Positions 1 through 12,690 of a DNA stretch of 64,000 nucleotides are shown piece by piece (positions within the stretch are counted from its first letter, which is position 1; the number at the start of each line of letters is the position of its first letter). The stretch is from Uloborus plumipes. Lineage: Eukaryota; Arthropoda; Arachnida; Araneae; Uloboridae. A program made the position numbers and the translations under genes. Location: NCBI GenBank assembly GCA_038373865.1, contig JAXGGA010005583.1, forward strand, positions 1-64,000. Reading direction: 5' to 3'. Below the pieces are notes generated by a model. That model was not told the DNA's origin and made no database searches. It was given only the letters and a program-made list of their open reading frames with translations.

Positions 1-632
1 ACAGAAAGGGGATTCAAAAACACACATGATAAATATTTTATAAACTTCCATGACTGACAAAAGGAACCCAAAAATTGATTGCGACATGCCCCCAGGCTAG
101 TAATTCTGCCGCTCCCTCTTTGAAGGGGGGAGGGAGAGTTTGCGAAATCGTGTTAGCTTGTGACAAGGGGGTAACAGGAAGTGTGACAACACATTTTGGT
201 TGGAATCAAAACATTTAAAAAAAAAAAAAAAAAACACGTATGTTTATGTAACGCAATGGTTTATGTAACGCAATATATGACCAGGGGAGAAGCTGGGGGA
301 AGGTGAAGTGGGGTAACTTTGCAAGAAAGTGGAAGAGATGGGTCAAATATGGTAAAAACATGGTTGACATCATTCAAGAGCACCTCGTACGTTAATAAAC
401 GAGGGCATTTTATATAACTCGCAAGATCATTAAATAAATATAAATAAAGCAAAAATTTAAGTTTTCCTTTTTCACATTACATTGTTCGCATTCTTTATGT
501 CCACTTATGGTGCTATATTCAGCTTTTTATCTATTCAGTGAAAAGATAAAGTGAGTATCAAGCTTGTTTGGGAACTAAACCCTGAAGTTCTCCGTTGGGC
601 TAACTACATAACCGGAACATTTGCCTTGCAGC

Positions 633-758
633 CCAGAGCCCTCGGTAACTGAAATTGAGAAAGCCTTGGCTCGAATGGGCTTCTGTGCCACTGAGTTTAG
701 TTTTATGGCGCTTAATATGAGTCGAAATTCACATATTTATAACATTGAAACTATGTGA
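633..758 (+). CDS. Candidate terminal exon
   Basis: After CATTTGCCTTGCAG (a moderate acceptor ending at 631), one frame is open for 41 codons: PEPSVTEIEKALARMGFCAT followed by EFSFMALNMSRN, with a stop at 756-758. The segment is richer in G and C than its surroundings. The frame is also open for nine codons upstream of the AG, so chance is possible. No family recognised. Confidence 0.2.
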   Translation, partial: PEPSVTEIEKALARMGFCATEFSFMALNMSRNSHIYNIETM

Positions 759-3700
759 TTTTTAATCAGGATTGATATTTTTGATCCGCAATGACTTCTT
801 TTAAAGAGGGATAAAACTGTGTTTGAATAGTAAGTCCTTTTTATTGACCAAATTCATAAGCTTGTTCTGAATACCTGTTTTTGTTGCTACACCTGAAAGA
901 TTCGTTGAACCCATCTTAACAATAATAATTTTTCAACAGTCCCATTCTGTTTAAAAATAGTCTCAAATTCAATTCCCATGCTTTTGTTTGGTAACGTTTT
1001 TATTATGTTCTTTTAGTGCAGAAATAAATTATTTCATTTAAGTGTTTCTTGTCCATTGCAGTTAGACAGTATAATAATAATATGTGCGTGAAAAGGATAT
1101 GATGGTGGAGTGTCGGGCAAAAACGATCGCCTTAAGAGAAATTGTTTATTTATTTTTTTTAATCCAAATTAGGAATTACAGCCGATATACAACATTTACA
1201 AAGGAGTAGGAGGCAGATAATTTGTTAGACTTCACAAAACATGTTTCTAGGTACATTTTTCCTTTTAATAATAAAACATCTAAAAAAACAACTGACAGAC
1301 GGAAAATTTCCGCGTCATATGTGGAGAAAAATGGCTACTGTATTTATCATTATGCTTAATGTTAGGAAGAGGAATGAAAAATTGCAACTTAAAGCATTTT
1401 AGCCATTATCAATAAAATATGGAAAACATAAATAACAGAATCGTTAGTGTTATCATCAATTATTAATAAGTTAATTAAGCGCCCGAGATAGATCGATAGA
1501 GGTTCTGAGGTTAGCTCGAGCAAAGTGGTGGCGATGAAAGCAAAGTTATTCCGTTTTCTTCAAGAAATCAGAAGTGGTAATGTGGATATGCAAGCAATAG
1601 TTATCTAGCCCTACAAGACGATGAGTTTTAAAAGCTTTAGAGAATTTTTTAAACTGTTCCAAAAAAAGTCAGGTCTGGTATCTCTTTCGGTCATCGTCAA
1701 GCATGTTCTGGTTATCTAAAAGTCCCTAAATTAAAACTTCACACCCGTCAATTTGTCCTCCTGTAGGTTTATGCTAAAGAGCTCTATCTATTTCTTTACT
1801 TGTATCACTTTCTTTGAATATCTGCACAGAAATAATCACTGTGTAATTATTTACGAGATAAATTTGTATTTTTTTTTTTTTGAAACTCCAAAACAATGGT
1901 ATACTACTTTCATTGTAAATATAATTAGAAAACAACGAAGTGGTCGGTGCATTCCGTCGGCTCGGCTCATAAATAATCAATTAAGACTGACACGTGCTGT
2001 CCTACTGCAAAAGAAAAGAGAGATAAAAAAGTCGGATATCAGAGACTCTCTACGCTAACTGAAAGCGAAAAAAATACGCATGGCAGTGAAAATTTTGATC
2101 TCATTACTAAATCAATATTTAAAAATAATTATAAAATTATTTGATTATTAAAAGCTTACCTTTTGTTATAAAAGCTCTAAGCGGAAAGAACGAATTATCT
2201 CCAAACCTAATTCAAATTTAAAATAATATAGATATTAAAGCTAAATGGGAAAAGGTATTTTGGTGCTTTGTTTGAACTTTGGAAAAAAGTTAAATATTTT
2301 GCATTCACGGATCGAAATCAGTTCTAAAGTAATAATCTGAATTTTAAAGTGTACTGCGTCGTTTTTCGAAGAAAAAAAAAATTCCAAATTTCATTTTCTC
2401 ATGATATTATGAATTTATTTTCTTGAAATATAATGAATATTGAACAAAAGAATAAGAATGCACATCCTCAATTCAAGATGGTCATTTCATACAATAAAAA
2501 GTTGAAGCAAATATTATAAATCTTAAAGTTCATGAATGGGTGTGTTTTGCGAACTTGCTTGTAGTGTGCATTTCTTTTTTTTTTTCTCTCTCTCTCTCTT
2601 TTTTCAAAAAACCTAGACAATTCATAGTTCTCACTTTGCCTGCAGATTTCTCTGAATGAAGTATTTACATGAATAACATTTGCTCTTCTGAAATTAGAAA
2701 GTTCTAAGAAATTACTTCATTATACCCAGTCGTTACGGTTAGTAAAATGATAGTAGTTAAGAGAGGAATTTTTCCGGTTTCCATTGTATGCCAGAAATTT
2801 ATGTTAAAGGGCAGTTGAATTGTTTTACAACTAACGTGTAATTCGATTTTTTTTTGTATCCTCAATACGTATTGTTTTAAAATCAAAAACAACTTTCCTA
2901 TGATATAACGCTATTAATGGAATAATGGAGTGAAGTGAGTCAGAAAATACTCCAAAAATATTTTCCAGCTATATTTATAAAAATAACTTTTCAAGTTTCA
3001 ATTTGATTTGCATTATTGTCAAGCTTAATAAGATAAGGAGTTTCGACGTTATAAATACTATAGAGACTTTTTAAAAAATAATCTGTAGTAGTTGCCTTAA
3101 AAAATCGCGTACTAAAAATTTCGGCAAGCTGGTGTTTTTAAATTTTTTAAAAAAGTTTTAGTATATTTTTCTGCATAGATGAAATAAAATAAGAAATATT
3201 GTTCACCAAAAGCGCGTACTTCTTTTAATCACATGGTTTCTGGCTTTATGTGTGCGCTGAATACTGATAAAGGTATTTTCTATTAAATTTTCATTTTTGT
3301 AGATTTAAAAATGCTGCAATTTCAGTATGTAAGTAATAAAATAAGTTAAAACCTATTAGTGTAAAGCATTAATGTTTGTACTGAAAATAAAGAATGTAAA
3401 CATGTATTTGCATGAACATAGAAACTTTGATTATCATTCTTCTTACCGTTGAAATTATGAAAGGTTTTCTTCGAAAAATGCACTAGCTTCGCGAATACTT
3501 ATTCCTTTTGACGCTCAATAATATTGCAAGAATACTTCTTTTAGACAGAATGAACTCGTTATTTCGTTTGTGGGTGACTTGGAACTCCGCGGGCGTTTGA
3601 CTTTCGGTAGTTCTCCATTTCAAAGACGAAAATGTTTGCCTAAGTTTATCTATCCTTCTTCATAATAAATTTCTTAGAGGTATCAGTAGCAGCGTCATCG

Positions 3701-6700
3701 AGAATCACAAAATTAAATTGAAAAGCGTTAAGTTGAACTTTTATATGCTTTAATATATAAGTTATTTAAAATACTCGCTATATATAATTCAAAAGGATTT
3801 AAAAATTAAAGGCATAAAGTTTTTTTTTCTATTTTCAGTAGTGTAGGCTGCACGCATTATGCTTCTTCAATACTTAGACTATTGATAAAGTTCCCTTTCA
3901 TACCGGAATAAAACTTTATCCATTTTATTACTCAAAGCTATTCGTCTTTATTATAGCTAATTTTCTTTCAAAAATGAGTATGTAAAGGAAAATAATTACT
4001 TTTGTACTTATATGATTCAACCATAATGAAAAAGGAAATCAAATGCGCTTTTTTGAAAGGTACAAAACTTTCTGCTTATCTGATGAAGACATTGTGAACT
4101 TTCCTTTGTAAAAAATGATTATAAAGAAAATTAGAAGAGTAAATTATGTGTTTTTTTATCACTGTGTGATTAAACCCATTTCTGATGAAGCAACTAAGAC
4201 TTTTAGTAATGATTCCAATACAAAAAAATGAAGAAGAAATCTGGCACCAGCAGTGGTTGATGCAGTACATTTCTGGGATTTTTGACTTTGAATGTTCCCA
4301 TTTTATCAATAATATATGTTCCCTTTATGAACCAATATCATTCATAGGTTAGGAAAATGGTTGGAACCTGGTTAAAAGTAACATGGCATGTCACAATTAA
4401 TTTTTGGATACCCCTTAAAGAGGAATAGAACTACCTAAATTACTTTTCATTAACATTTCTGCATCTTCTAGAGGGTCCCAAGCAAATGTGACGTATAAAA
4501 ATGGAGACTGCCCATATACCTTAGGAGAGATACGGATCAAAAAATATATTTTGTCAACATATGAAGAGCCAGGGATAAAAAGATGAAAGTCCTTTTTTCG
4601 TCAATTTTGAGATATTAGCACTATCTAGGGGTTATGAAGGAGTACTATCATTTGGTAGAACAACAAGGGGGAAAAAAGATGAGAATCAACTGAAATGTGC
4701 ATGAAAACTCTATCAACTACAGTTACGAGAAATCAAACTTGATTCTTCATTTTTCTCGAAGTCGCTTTTTGGTCACTTTCATCTTTTTCCCCCTATCCCT
4801 TCATATATTGAGACCTTCAAAGTCCATAAAAATAATTTGAATAACATGGTTTTAGTTGTTGTCATAAAAGATGCTAGAAATACGTTTGATTTTAGTCAAA
4901 AATGGAAATTTAGGTCAATATTTTTCTCTGCTTAATTCAAGTGAAGCACAACATTTTAATCTCACAAATGTTATACAAAATTTTACCTATCGGATTTTTT
5001 TAGTGGTGGTTAAAGGTTACCTGGGAGACAAAACACTCTCAAGAAACGAATTCAAGGGAAGAGTTATGGGGGTCATGACCTTCTCAACCGTCAGAAGTAT
5101 TTTGCAAGATGGAAGAAATTATACAAGTCAATTTATTGCCTTTCTACAATGAATTACGTTATAAATGACTGTTTGAAAATAAAGCTGATCGAAACTTGTT
5201 AAATGTATATATTTCAAGAAATATCTCTGTCATTACACACTCTGAGAAACTCTTGATCGGCAGATGATGATTCAACTTGATCGTGACCCGCATGACCCCC
5301 ACTTTAATTGACCAACAGTAGCCTAAAGCTGCGTTTTCCAGAAGTTACTGTCTGAAAAATTCCCGCAGACTCATGTTCATGCCCCCTCTTCAAGAAGTGA
5401 CAGCTTTAAAACCAGAAGCTGGATCTATCCCTAAACACACTCTATCCTTGATTTAAAATCTGGATCTAATAATTGTGTTACTCAGATTTTGATACTCTTT
5501 TCAGAGGTATAAATCACCAAATACAACAACTGACATGAAACCAGATAGACCTTGGTAAATAGTTTTCACTACTATATTTCATGCACTAGTTTTTAAGTAT
5601 AAAGACTTTAAAGCACATATCTTGGAAGTTTCTGTTTTTGTGGAATTGTGTGTTTTTCCTCAAAAGTGCAGTAGAAAAAATAATCTGTAAATATGTAAGA
5701 CTTTTAAAAACTGATACTATTAAGAAGTACAATACATTTATTTAAAAATATACTATATTAAATAGATACTTTAAAGAAATATATTGGATAATATATTTTC
5801 TCTTCATTGCATATTTTAATGATGGACCCTATTGTTATAAAAAAATGGGATGCATAATATCGTTTAGTGTAATTTTTATGGGCAATTTGAAAAGGAGAAG
5901 CGTATGTTTCATTTCCTTTAAATCATACCCATTTCAAAACATCGAGCTTAGTGTTCTACCTCAAGCAGATTTGTTGAAAAACTTCTTTTATTCATTTTAA
6001 AACTGAAGCATTAAGGACATAAGAAGGAAAAGAAAGAAGTAAATACATTCGCTCCAAAATATCGACTTTTAGTACCAACTTCTTTTTCATTAGATGAACT
6101 AGTTATCTCTTTTTCGGAGTATCTAATTTGGAATTCAGTTAGGGGAAATAGGAATTGTTTCTCCTTCGAAAAATATCCTTATGTTATTTTCTCTAAGAGT
6201 TTATTTTTCTTGTTCTTAAGCTTTGTTATTGTAAAGTTCAACCATGCGAAACTATGTTGTTGAAAAAAATAATTTTCTTTATGTTTTTGAAAATTAATAT
6301 AACTGCAATAAAATGAAAGGCACGCGTTTTATTTTTCTCTATTCTTCATTGAAAATATTCAGAATTGTTTCTTTGAAACAAAAATAAGTAACTTAACTTA
6401 CGGAAACATAAACAGTTGCTGAAAAAAATTATGCATTGGACTTTTTACGAAAAAAATTTTTAATGAATGTTTTCTAACAATTCTAATAAAAGAAAAAGAA
6501 AAAAAAATCCATATTTACCGAAATTCCGTTGCGAAAAAAGTCGTCGCGTTGTATTAATCTAAAATATTATTTGAAAGTTATCTTAATCAAAAAACAACTA
6601 TGATGTTTTTTCGTTGGCATTAAATCTGGAGGTTTTTTTTTTGTCAACATTACATGGGAAGTATATTCTTTAAAAGTTAGTAGAGACGGCGTGAAGTAAA

Positions 6701-7894
6701 AGGATGCAGATGAACTTCGCTAAGTTTTGAGTTGACCACATTCTTAGCTCGATACTAAAGTAGGTTTTTATTAAATAAAAATTGTTTAATTAATATTCTG
6801 CATGACAGCAACAGACACAGGGGTAACTAGTACTATGCCTTGCACTCCGTTGATTTTAGGTGCTTCAGTTGCTAAAAAAAACTTTCTGCTAAGTAATATT
6901 TATTTATTACCTATTTTAAACTATTAAATATATTTGATTGTGTCCTATCTGTGCTGTCATTCCACATTTTTTGGTATGAATTAAGTTGTAGTCTAAGTTC
7001 TTGAGATTTCAATATTTCTGGGAAACACTGTCCTATCAAATTTCGAATTATGCCATTTATTGTATTAAATATAAAAAAACAGCAACATCCTTAGCAACCG
7101 GTTAAATTTTAACATGTTTTTACTTTCAAAAAATAATAATAATAATAATAAAAAAAGCTTAAAACCCATTTCGGCAAATTTTGCCATACAGCCTCCTTTC
7201 ATTGTCCAACTTACATTAGTTTAAAATTGAAAAGCATCTAGTGTAATATTAAACAAAAATAAGACTAGAAGATAAATAAAATGTACCAGGTCAAAAAAAT
7301 AATCGAACAATATAAGCATGAGGTTATTAGTGCAGTTAAGTAGAATTTTCACTTAAAATAAGATTTGTAATAGATCTTATACATGAAATAATGACTAAAT
7401 ATATATATTTTCTGCTTCAAAAATATGCAACAAATGGTTAAACAATCTTTTTTTACTTTTAAAAAGATTACTTTAGGAAATAAGTTCGCACTTCAATGTA
7501 CAAAAACAAATAGGTTGTACTTTATAAAAACAAAAGCATTGATGAATCATTAGTATGAATGAATTTCGTGTGCAATGCATCGAAAATCTAAAATTAATGT
7601 GAGAAACCAGAATGTTTTTTTTTTTTTTGCTTGGAAAGCTGAAAACAAAATGCATAAAATTTGTTAAGTCTATTTAATGCCCTTACAACGTACTAAATTT
7701 TATTTCATGTGCTACAAGAATTCAGAAAGCGATAAATTAAGACAGCTTACTTTTTGCACTTTTTAAAAAGTTTATACGAGATTTTGTTTTTCTTCTGAGA
7801 CGCGATAAAATTGATTTCACAACTTAAGCTTTTATTAATCTTAATATTTAACTTCAAAGTAAAAAAAAAAAAAAACTTTTAAATTTTCACTTAA
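759..7894. other. AT-rich non-coding stretch
   Basis: No supported gene. Open frames here are short and mostly on T-rich sequence. The best is 4871-5152 (93 codons, starting MLEIRLILVKNGNLG), which has a protein-like composition but no splice or homology support. Around 4560-4800 there are imperfect inverted stretches (AAAAGATGAAAGT against ACTTTCATCTTTTTCC). Otherwise homopolymers only. Confidence 0.5.
2574..2604 (+). repeat. T-run / CT microsatellite
   Basis: A T homopolymer followed by (CT)n and more T. Similar CT tracts occur at about 14080-14115, 42361-42378 and 43787-43802; an AAT tract lies at 7131-7151. Ordinary simple sequence. Confidence 0.8.
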
Positions 7895-8026
7895 ATGGTT
7901 TTAACCTTTAAAAACAGAGAAAGGATTACAGAGGAAAAAAAGCAGAAAGCGTGTATTACCTTAAAGAGAAAAGTACCTTACAACGCCCTTAAAGATATAA
8001 TTGAATCAGAAAAGGTAAGAAAGTAG
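7895..8026 (+). CDS. Candidate coding exon with strong 5' splice site
   Basis: ATG at 7895 opens MVLTFKNRERITEEKKQKAC and continues to IIESEK, directly followed by AAAG/GTAAGA, a strong donor at 8015. Read through, the frame stops at 8024-8026. The exon would be 120 bp in phase 0 (7895-8014). Alternatively, an acceptor at 7917 (TTTAAAAACAG) would give a 97-bp internal exon in the same frame. The peptide is charged and protein-like, unlike typical noise here. No partner exon or family could be identified. Confidence 0.33.
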   Translation: MVLTFKNRERITEEKKQKACITLKRKVPYNALKDIIESEKVRK

Positions 8027-11000
8027 TGATCTTTTGTATAGCATACTTTTTTTTGCAATTTACATTTGAGTACAGATTTATTTTTCTTTCTATCGATATT
8101 AGAACTGAATGTAATGATTTTGTTCAAAGGTATTTTGACTCTTTTTTTCTTTTTTTTTTCGCAGCATGAATCAATCGACAAAAATTTGAAGCATTATTGA
8201 TTTGACTATGTTCAAGTATCTGTAGTTTTTTTTTTTTTTTATAAAGGACACTTTATTAAATTAATTTAATCTTTGTTTCAGTTCATATAAATACATTGAC
8301 TTATTAATAAGGAGAATAAATATTTGCTTTCCTAAAACTTCACTATAGACAAATTCATCTAGAAAAATACCTAAAATATTTGCTTAGAATCATTATATCA
8401 TATGTGGAAAAATAGAGTTCTGCTTGCCTGCTTTGTGATTACAACAGTAAAAAATAAGTAATAAAAAAATAACGCAAAAAGAAAAAAAAAGAAAGAAAAG
8501 CGTTTGGTTTATTCATGAGACATTTCAAAAAATAAAAAATGAATAGGTATAACGAAAAGTAAAAATTATGTTCTAACAAAATATTCCTAAGAACGTTCAA
8601 AACTTTTAATGCATTTTAAGTAAACTTAATATTAGACTTCCGTTGTTAAAAGTTCTTAAATTTATTTTGATACACAGTTATTTAGTTTTTGTAGAGTCAA
8701 ATAAAATCTTAATTTTGGTTTATCAGAAGTAACTGCTGCATATTCAAGCTGTAAATGAACATTTCATTCAGCTACAAACTTTAACGTGTAGTAAGTTATC
8801 CTTTGCCATCAATTGAATTAAATCAGGAAGTCAGAGAATTTCATTTGATCCTCAACATCAGAGCTTTCAGTGAACCGTGCTCTTTCACGACTGTTGTCAG
8901 TCACTAAGATGTAATTTCAATTAACCAGGTATTTCCTATTTTACCTCGTGCTGTTGTCGAGTAAATACAAAAATTTATATAGCAGGCTTTAAAAAACATT
9001 ACATATAAGATTCATAGCAATTTAATATACATATAGTCCAGTCAATCTATGCAAAAAAAAAGGGGCTAAAATCGCAAATCCGGATGTAGTTCTGAATTTT
9101 TAATATGTTGTTTGGGTCCCTTTGGGTAGTGTAAATCTAAGTTTGCACCTTTCTAAAACCTGTGCTCGCTGCGAAACTCGCGAAAAACTGCAAAATTTTT
9201 GGACATTTTTCAGTTTTTCCTTTATAACTCCTAAACTATGCAACTTTTAACTATACATGTGAATACCCATTTTAAAGAACACTAAATTTGCAACAATTTG
9301 CAAGTGGAGTTCTGTAGGACGAATAGTTCAGGAGATATCGTACTTCGAACAATGGAGTTTTTTGCGAAAAGTGAAAAAATTATGCTTCGACCATATTTTG
9401 GACCAAATATCGACATAAATTCCTATTTTACAAGACAAAAAATGGACATATAATTACAGCACATTTAATCAGCTTTCATTCAAGCCCAAACAATAGTCTG
9501 TAGGTTCAATATTTCATTTACAATCACGAAAAATAAATATTTAAAATTTTGAAAAATGAGCAAAATCGTTTCCTAATAAGAATAGGAGGGCAGTAGAAAA
9601 ATGTGTAGAAGAGTAGAAAAGGGTAAAACTATATTAAAATGTTATTTTAAAAATTAAAAAAAAAAACTTAAAACTAAAACAGAAAAATGCATAGAGTTGT
9701 ATAAAAAGGGTAACACTATTAAAATATTATTTTCATAATTTAAAAAACCTCACAGGTGAATTTAGCTCAATGTTTTCTTTTTTTTTCTTTTGTGGGCCGT
9801 TACTAGCTGTGGTCTTATAGCTAAGCTACAGGAAAGAATGTGGTCTTCGTTCTGTCTCAAGATGTTTGTATTTTCTTCATCTCCGAGAACGTGAATGGCA
9901 AGGAAGTTGTAACAATTCTTTCCGTATTTAAATGAACATCTGGATCCAAAACAAAGACAACCTTCCTTTTCTGCAGCCTCGCAATAAGACCACAGCTAAT
10001 AAAGACCCCCAAAAGAAAAAAAAGAAAAATATTGAGCTAAATTCACCTGTGAGGTTTTTTAAATTATGAAAATAAAATTTTAATACAGTGTTACCCTTTT
10101 TATACAACTCTATGCATTTTTCTATTGTCCAGTGCTCTCCTATTCTTATTAGAAAACAATTTTTCTCATTTCTCAAAAATAATTTCAATTTCCGAATATT
10201 TGTTTTTTCACAATTGTAAATGAAATATTGAACCTACAGACTTCTTTTTAGGCTTAAATGAAAGCTGATTAGATGTACTGTAATTAAATGTCTATATTTT
10301 GTCTTGTAGAATAAGAATTTATGTCGATATTTGGTTCAAAATATGATCAAAGCATATTTATTTAATTTTTCGCAAAAAATTACAAATTGTTGAAGTACGA
10401 TATCTCCTAAACAATTCGTCCAACAGAACTCCACTTGAGCTTAAATTGTTGCAAATTTAATGATCTTCAAAATGGGTATGCACACGTATCATCAAAAGTT
10501 GCATAGTTCAGGAGTGAGAGGGGAAAATCTGAAACAGTCAGGATAAGACCACAGCCAACAAGAACCATCATAAAAATAGCAAAAAAATGAGTGAAAAAGA
10601 CCTGCAAAGTTTTTTTTTTAATTTTTAAAATAACATTTTAATACAGTTTTACCCTTTTAATACTCTTCTACGCAATTTTTTACTGTCTACTGCCCTCCTA
10701 TTCTAATTAGGAAACGATTTTGCTCATTTTTCAAAATTTTAAATATTTATTTTTCGCGATTGTAAATGAAATATTGAACCTACAGACTATTGTTTGGGCT
10801 TGAGTGAAAGCTGATTAAATGTGTTGTAATTATATGTCCATTTTTTGCCTTGTAAAATAGGAATTTATGTCGATATTTGGTCCAAAATATGGTCGAAGCA
10901 TAATTTTTTCACTTTTCGCAAAAAAACTCCATTGTTCGAAGTACGATATCTCCTGAACTATTCGTCCTACAGAACTCCACTTGAGCTTAAATTGTTGCAA

Positions 11001-11160
11001 ATTTAGTGTTCTTTAAAATGGGCATTCACATGTATAGTTAAAAGTTGCATAGTTTAGGAGTTATAAAGGAAAAACTGAAAAATGTCCGAAAATTTTAGTT
11101 TTTCGCGAGTTTCGCAGCGAGCACAGGTTTTAGAAAGGTGCAAACTTAGATTTACACTAC

Positions 11161-12690
11161 CGGGACCTCCGTGACAAACGCGCGCTCTTTCCTTTCGCGC
11201 GCTTTCTTAGCTCTCCGGGCCAGGAACAACCTAGGTGGCGCACTGAGTGACGTCACGCTAAGCGATCCAAGAAGCGTTTCCAAAACTGCGTTTAAAGAGT
11301 TTAATCCAGTTACATTCCAGCAAATTTGGTAGTTTCTCTTTAAAAAAACTTTCTTATTGATTTCCAAGAGGATGAAAGCGATGTAACCTTCAATATTGAG
11401 TTAAAAGGTATAGATTTTCTCTCGTATTCTGAAGAGGAAGTACCTCTAATTCCTGTATTTGTGTACTTATCTGGGTATGCTGCATACAAGATGAAGTACA
11501 AAGTTACTTGTTCTTCTTGTATGAATCTATTCACTACAGACAAAGAAGTCATATTTGAAATCGCTGGTGAATTGACTGAAACATACTTGTTAATGATTGA
11601 CCGAGGGAATTTAACATATCCTGATGTTGAAATAGTGAAGATTTTTCTTGTTTGTTATAAAGTGTTTAATTTTTTTTAAGTGATGAGTGTGAAGTGTTTT
11701 TACATGAATCAAATGCAAAAAAGGTTTTAAAAGATTTAATAACAAAAAAAATTGATGAATTGGGTATATGTCTGGGTTTGTGCGATGTTTGTCACCTTTC
11801 AAAATTTGACATTGGTGTTAAATTTGTAAATATTTTTCTAAATATATTCTTGAACAACTACACGCTTAACAAAAATGATTTTTTCTTAAGTTCAAAAAAA
11901 CGTAAATATGATGTTCTTGCCTCTAGTTCAAATGAAAAATAGCCTCTTTTTTTTTTCTTATAAAACATATTATTTATGCTTTTTTACTAAATTTTGTTTA
12001 TATAGATAGTTTTAAATATATAGATAACATTTTCTAAGGTTTCTTCTCTTAAACCTGTTATAGTATTTTTTGAACAAATATTGTTGGTTATTTCATGTTA
12101 ATAATTCTAAACGCTTTCAATGAAGTTTATTAAAACCCTTTAGCTAAACAATTGCAGCAGAACACTTGTCTTTCAAATGAAACTGTAACTATAAATGGGA
12201 TTTACTCAGCTCAAGAGCATATTGATGTTTGAATAACAAATGAATAAAATAAATTTCAAGTACTTTGTCTATTTATTTTCTTACGTCTATGTTTAATATT
12301 CTCTTATGTTTTATGTCTATTTATAACATGTAATAATTGATTTTTTTTTTTTTTTTGAGAGATGAGACTTTTGTCCTGTTTACATTATAAAGTATTATTC
12401 TGAAGTTTTCTCGGAATTTTACCCTCTTTTCAGAAAATAGATGTATCAAAACTGCGTTTTTTTTTTTTTTTTTTTTGTTACAATCTAAAGTAAACATTCA
12501 TGAATTTAAACATGTCAAGAAAATTCAATTTGCGTTTTGAAAGTAAAATTACCAGCTAACTGCTTGTAAGCCAACGAAGCAAACGCTCTCCCTTCGATCG
12601 CTTAGCGTGAGTCATCCAAACTCAGTTCCGGGCCCGGAAAGAAGGAACGCGCGCGAAAGGAAAGAGCGCGCGCTGGTCACGGAGGTCCCG
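11161..12690. mobile_element. P-element-like transposon nested in the foldback right arm
   Basis: The ends are GC-rich inverted repeats that both start CGGGACCTCCGTGAC and continue through CGCGCGCTCTTTCCTTTCGC, with gapped similarity for about 110 bp to a shared CACGCTAAGCGATC motif. The host sequence ACACTAC (or ACACTACC, since one C is ambiguous) is duplicated at 11154-11160 and 12691-12697. Removing the element restores the uninterrupted sequence seen in the opposite arm of the host foldback, which proves the nesting order. The length is about 1.53 kb. The GC-rich ends stand out sharply from the AT-rich surroundings. The assignment to the P superfamily rests on the internal protein remnant and the 7-8 bp duplication, not on the termini. 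Confidence 0.85.
11344..11942 (+). pseudogene. P-element/THAP9-like transposase C-terminus, frameshifted
   Basis: Two adjacent frames form one product. The first runs from 11344 with YLSGYAAYKMKYKVTCSSC, then IDRGNLTYPDVEIVKIFLVC, and ends at a stop just after an 8-T run at 11670-11677. The second continues with SDECEVFLHESN and CDVCHLSKFDIG, ending in a lysine-rich tail with a stop at 11940-11942. A one-base slip in the T run would account for the break. The pattern Y-x-S-G-Y with a later C-x-x-C and a short-helix 'DRG-x-LTYP' block resembles the C-terminal region of P-element and THAP9-type transposases, from family knowledge without a search. The THAP finger and most catalytic residues are missing and no start codon is evident. 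It is therefore a remnant within the nested element. Confidence 0.6.

Noticed and set aside
4871..5152. 93-codon plus-strand ATG frame
   Set aside because: Composition acceptable but nothing else supports it; left as a note in the stretch description.
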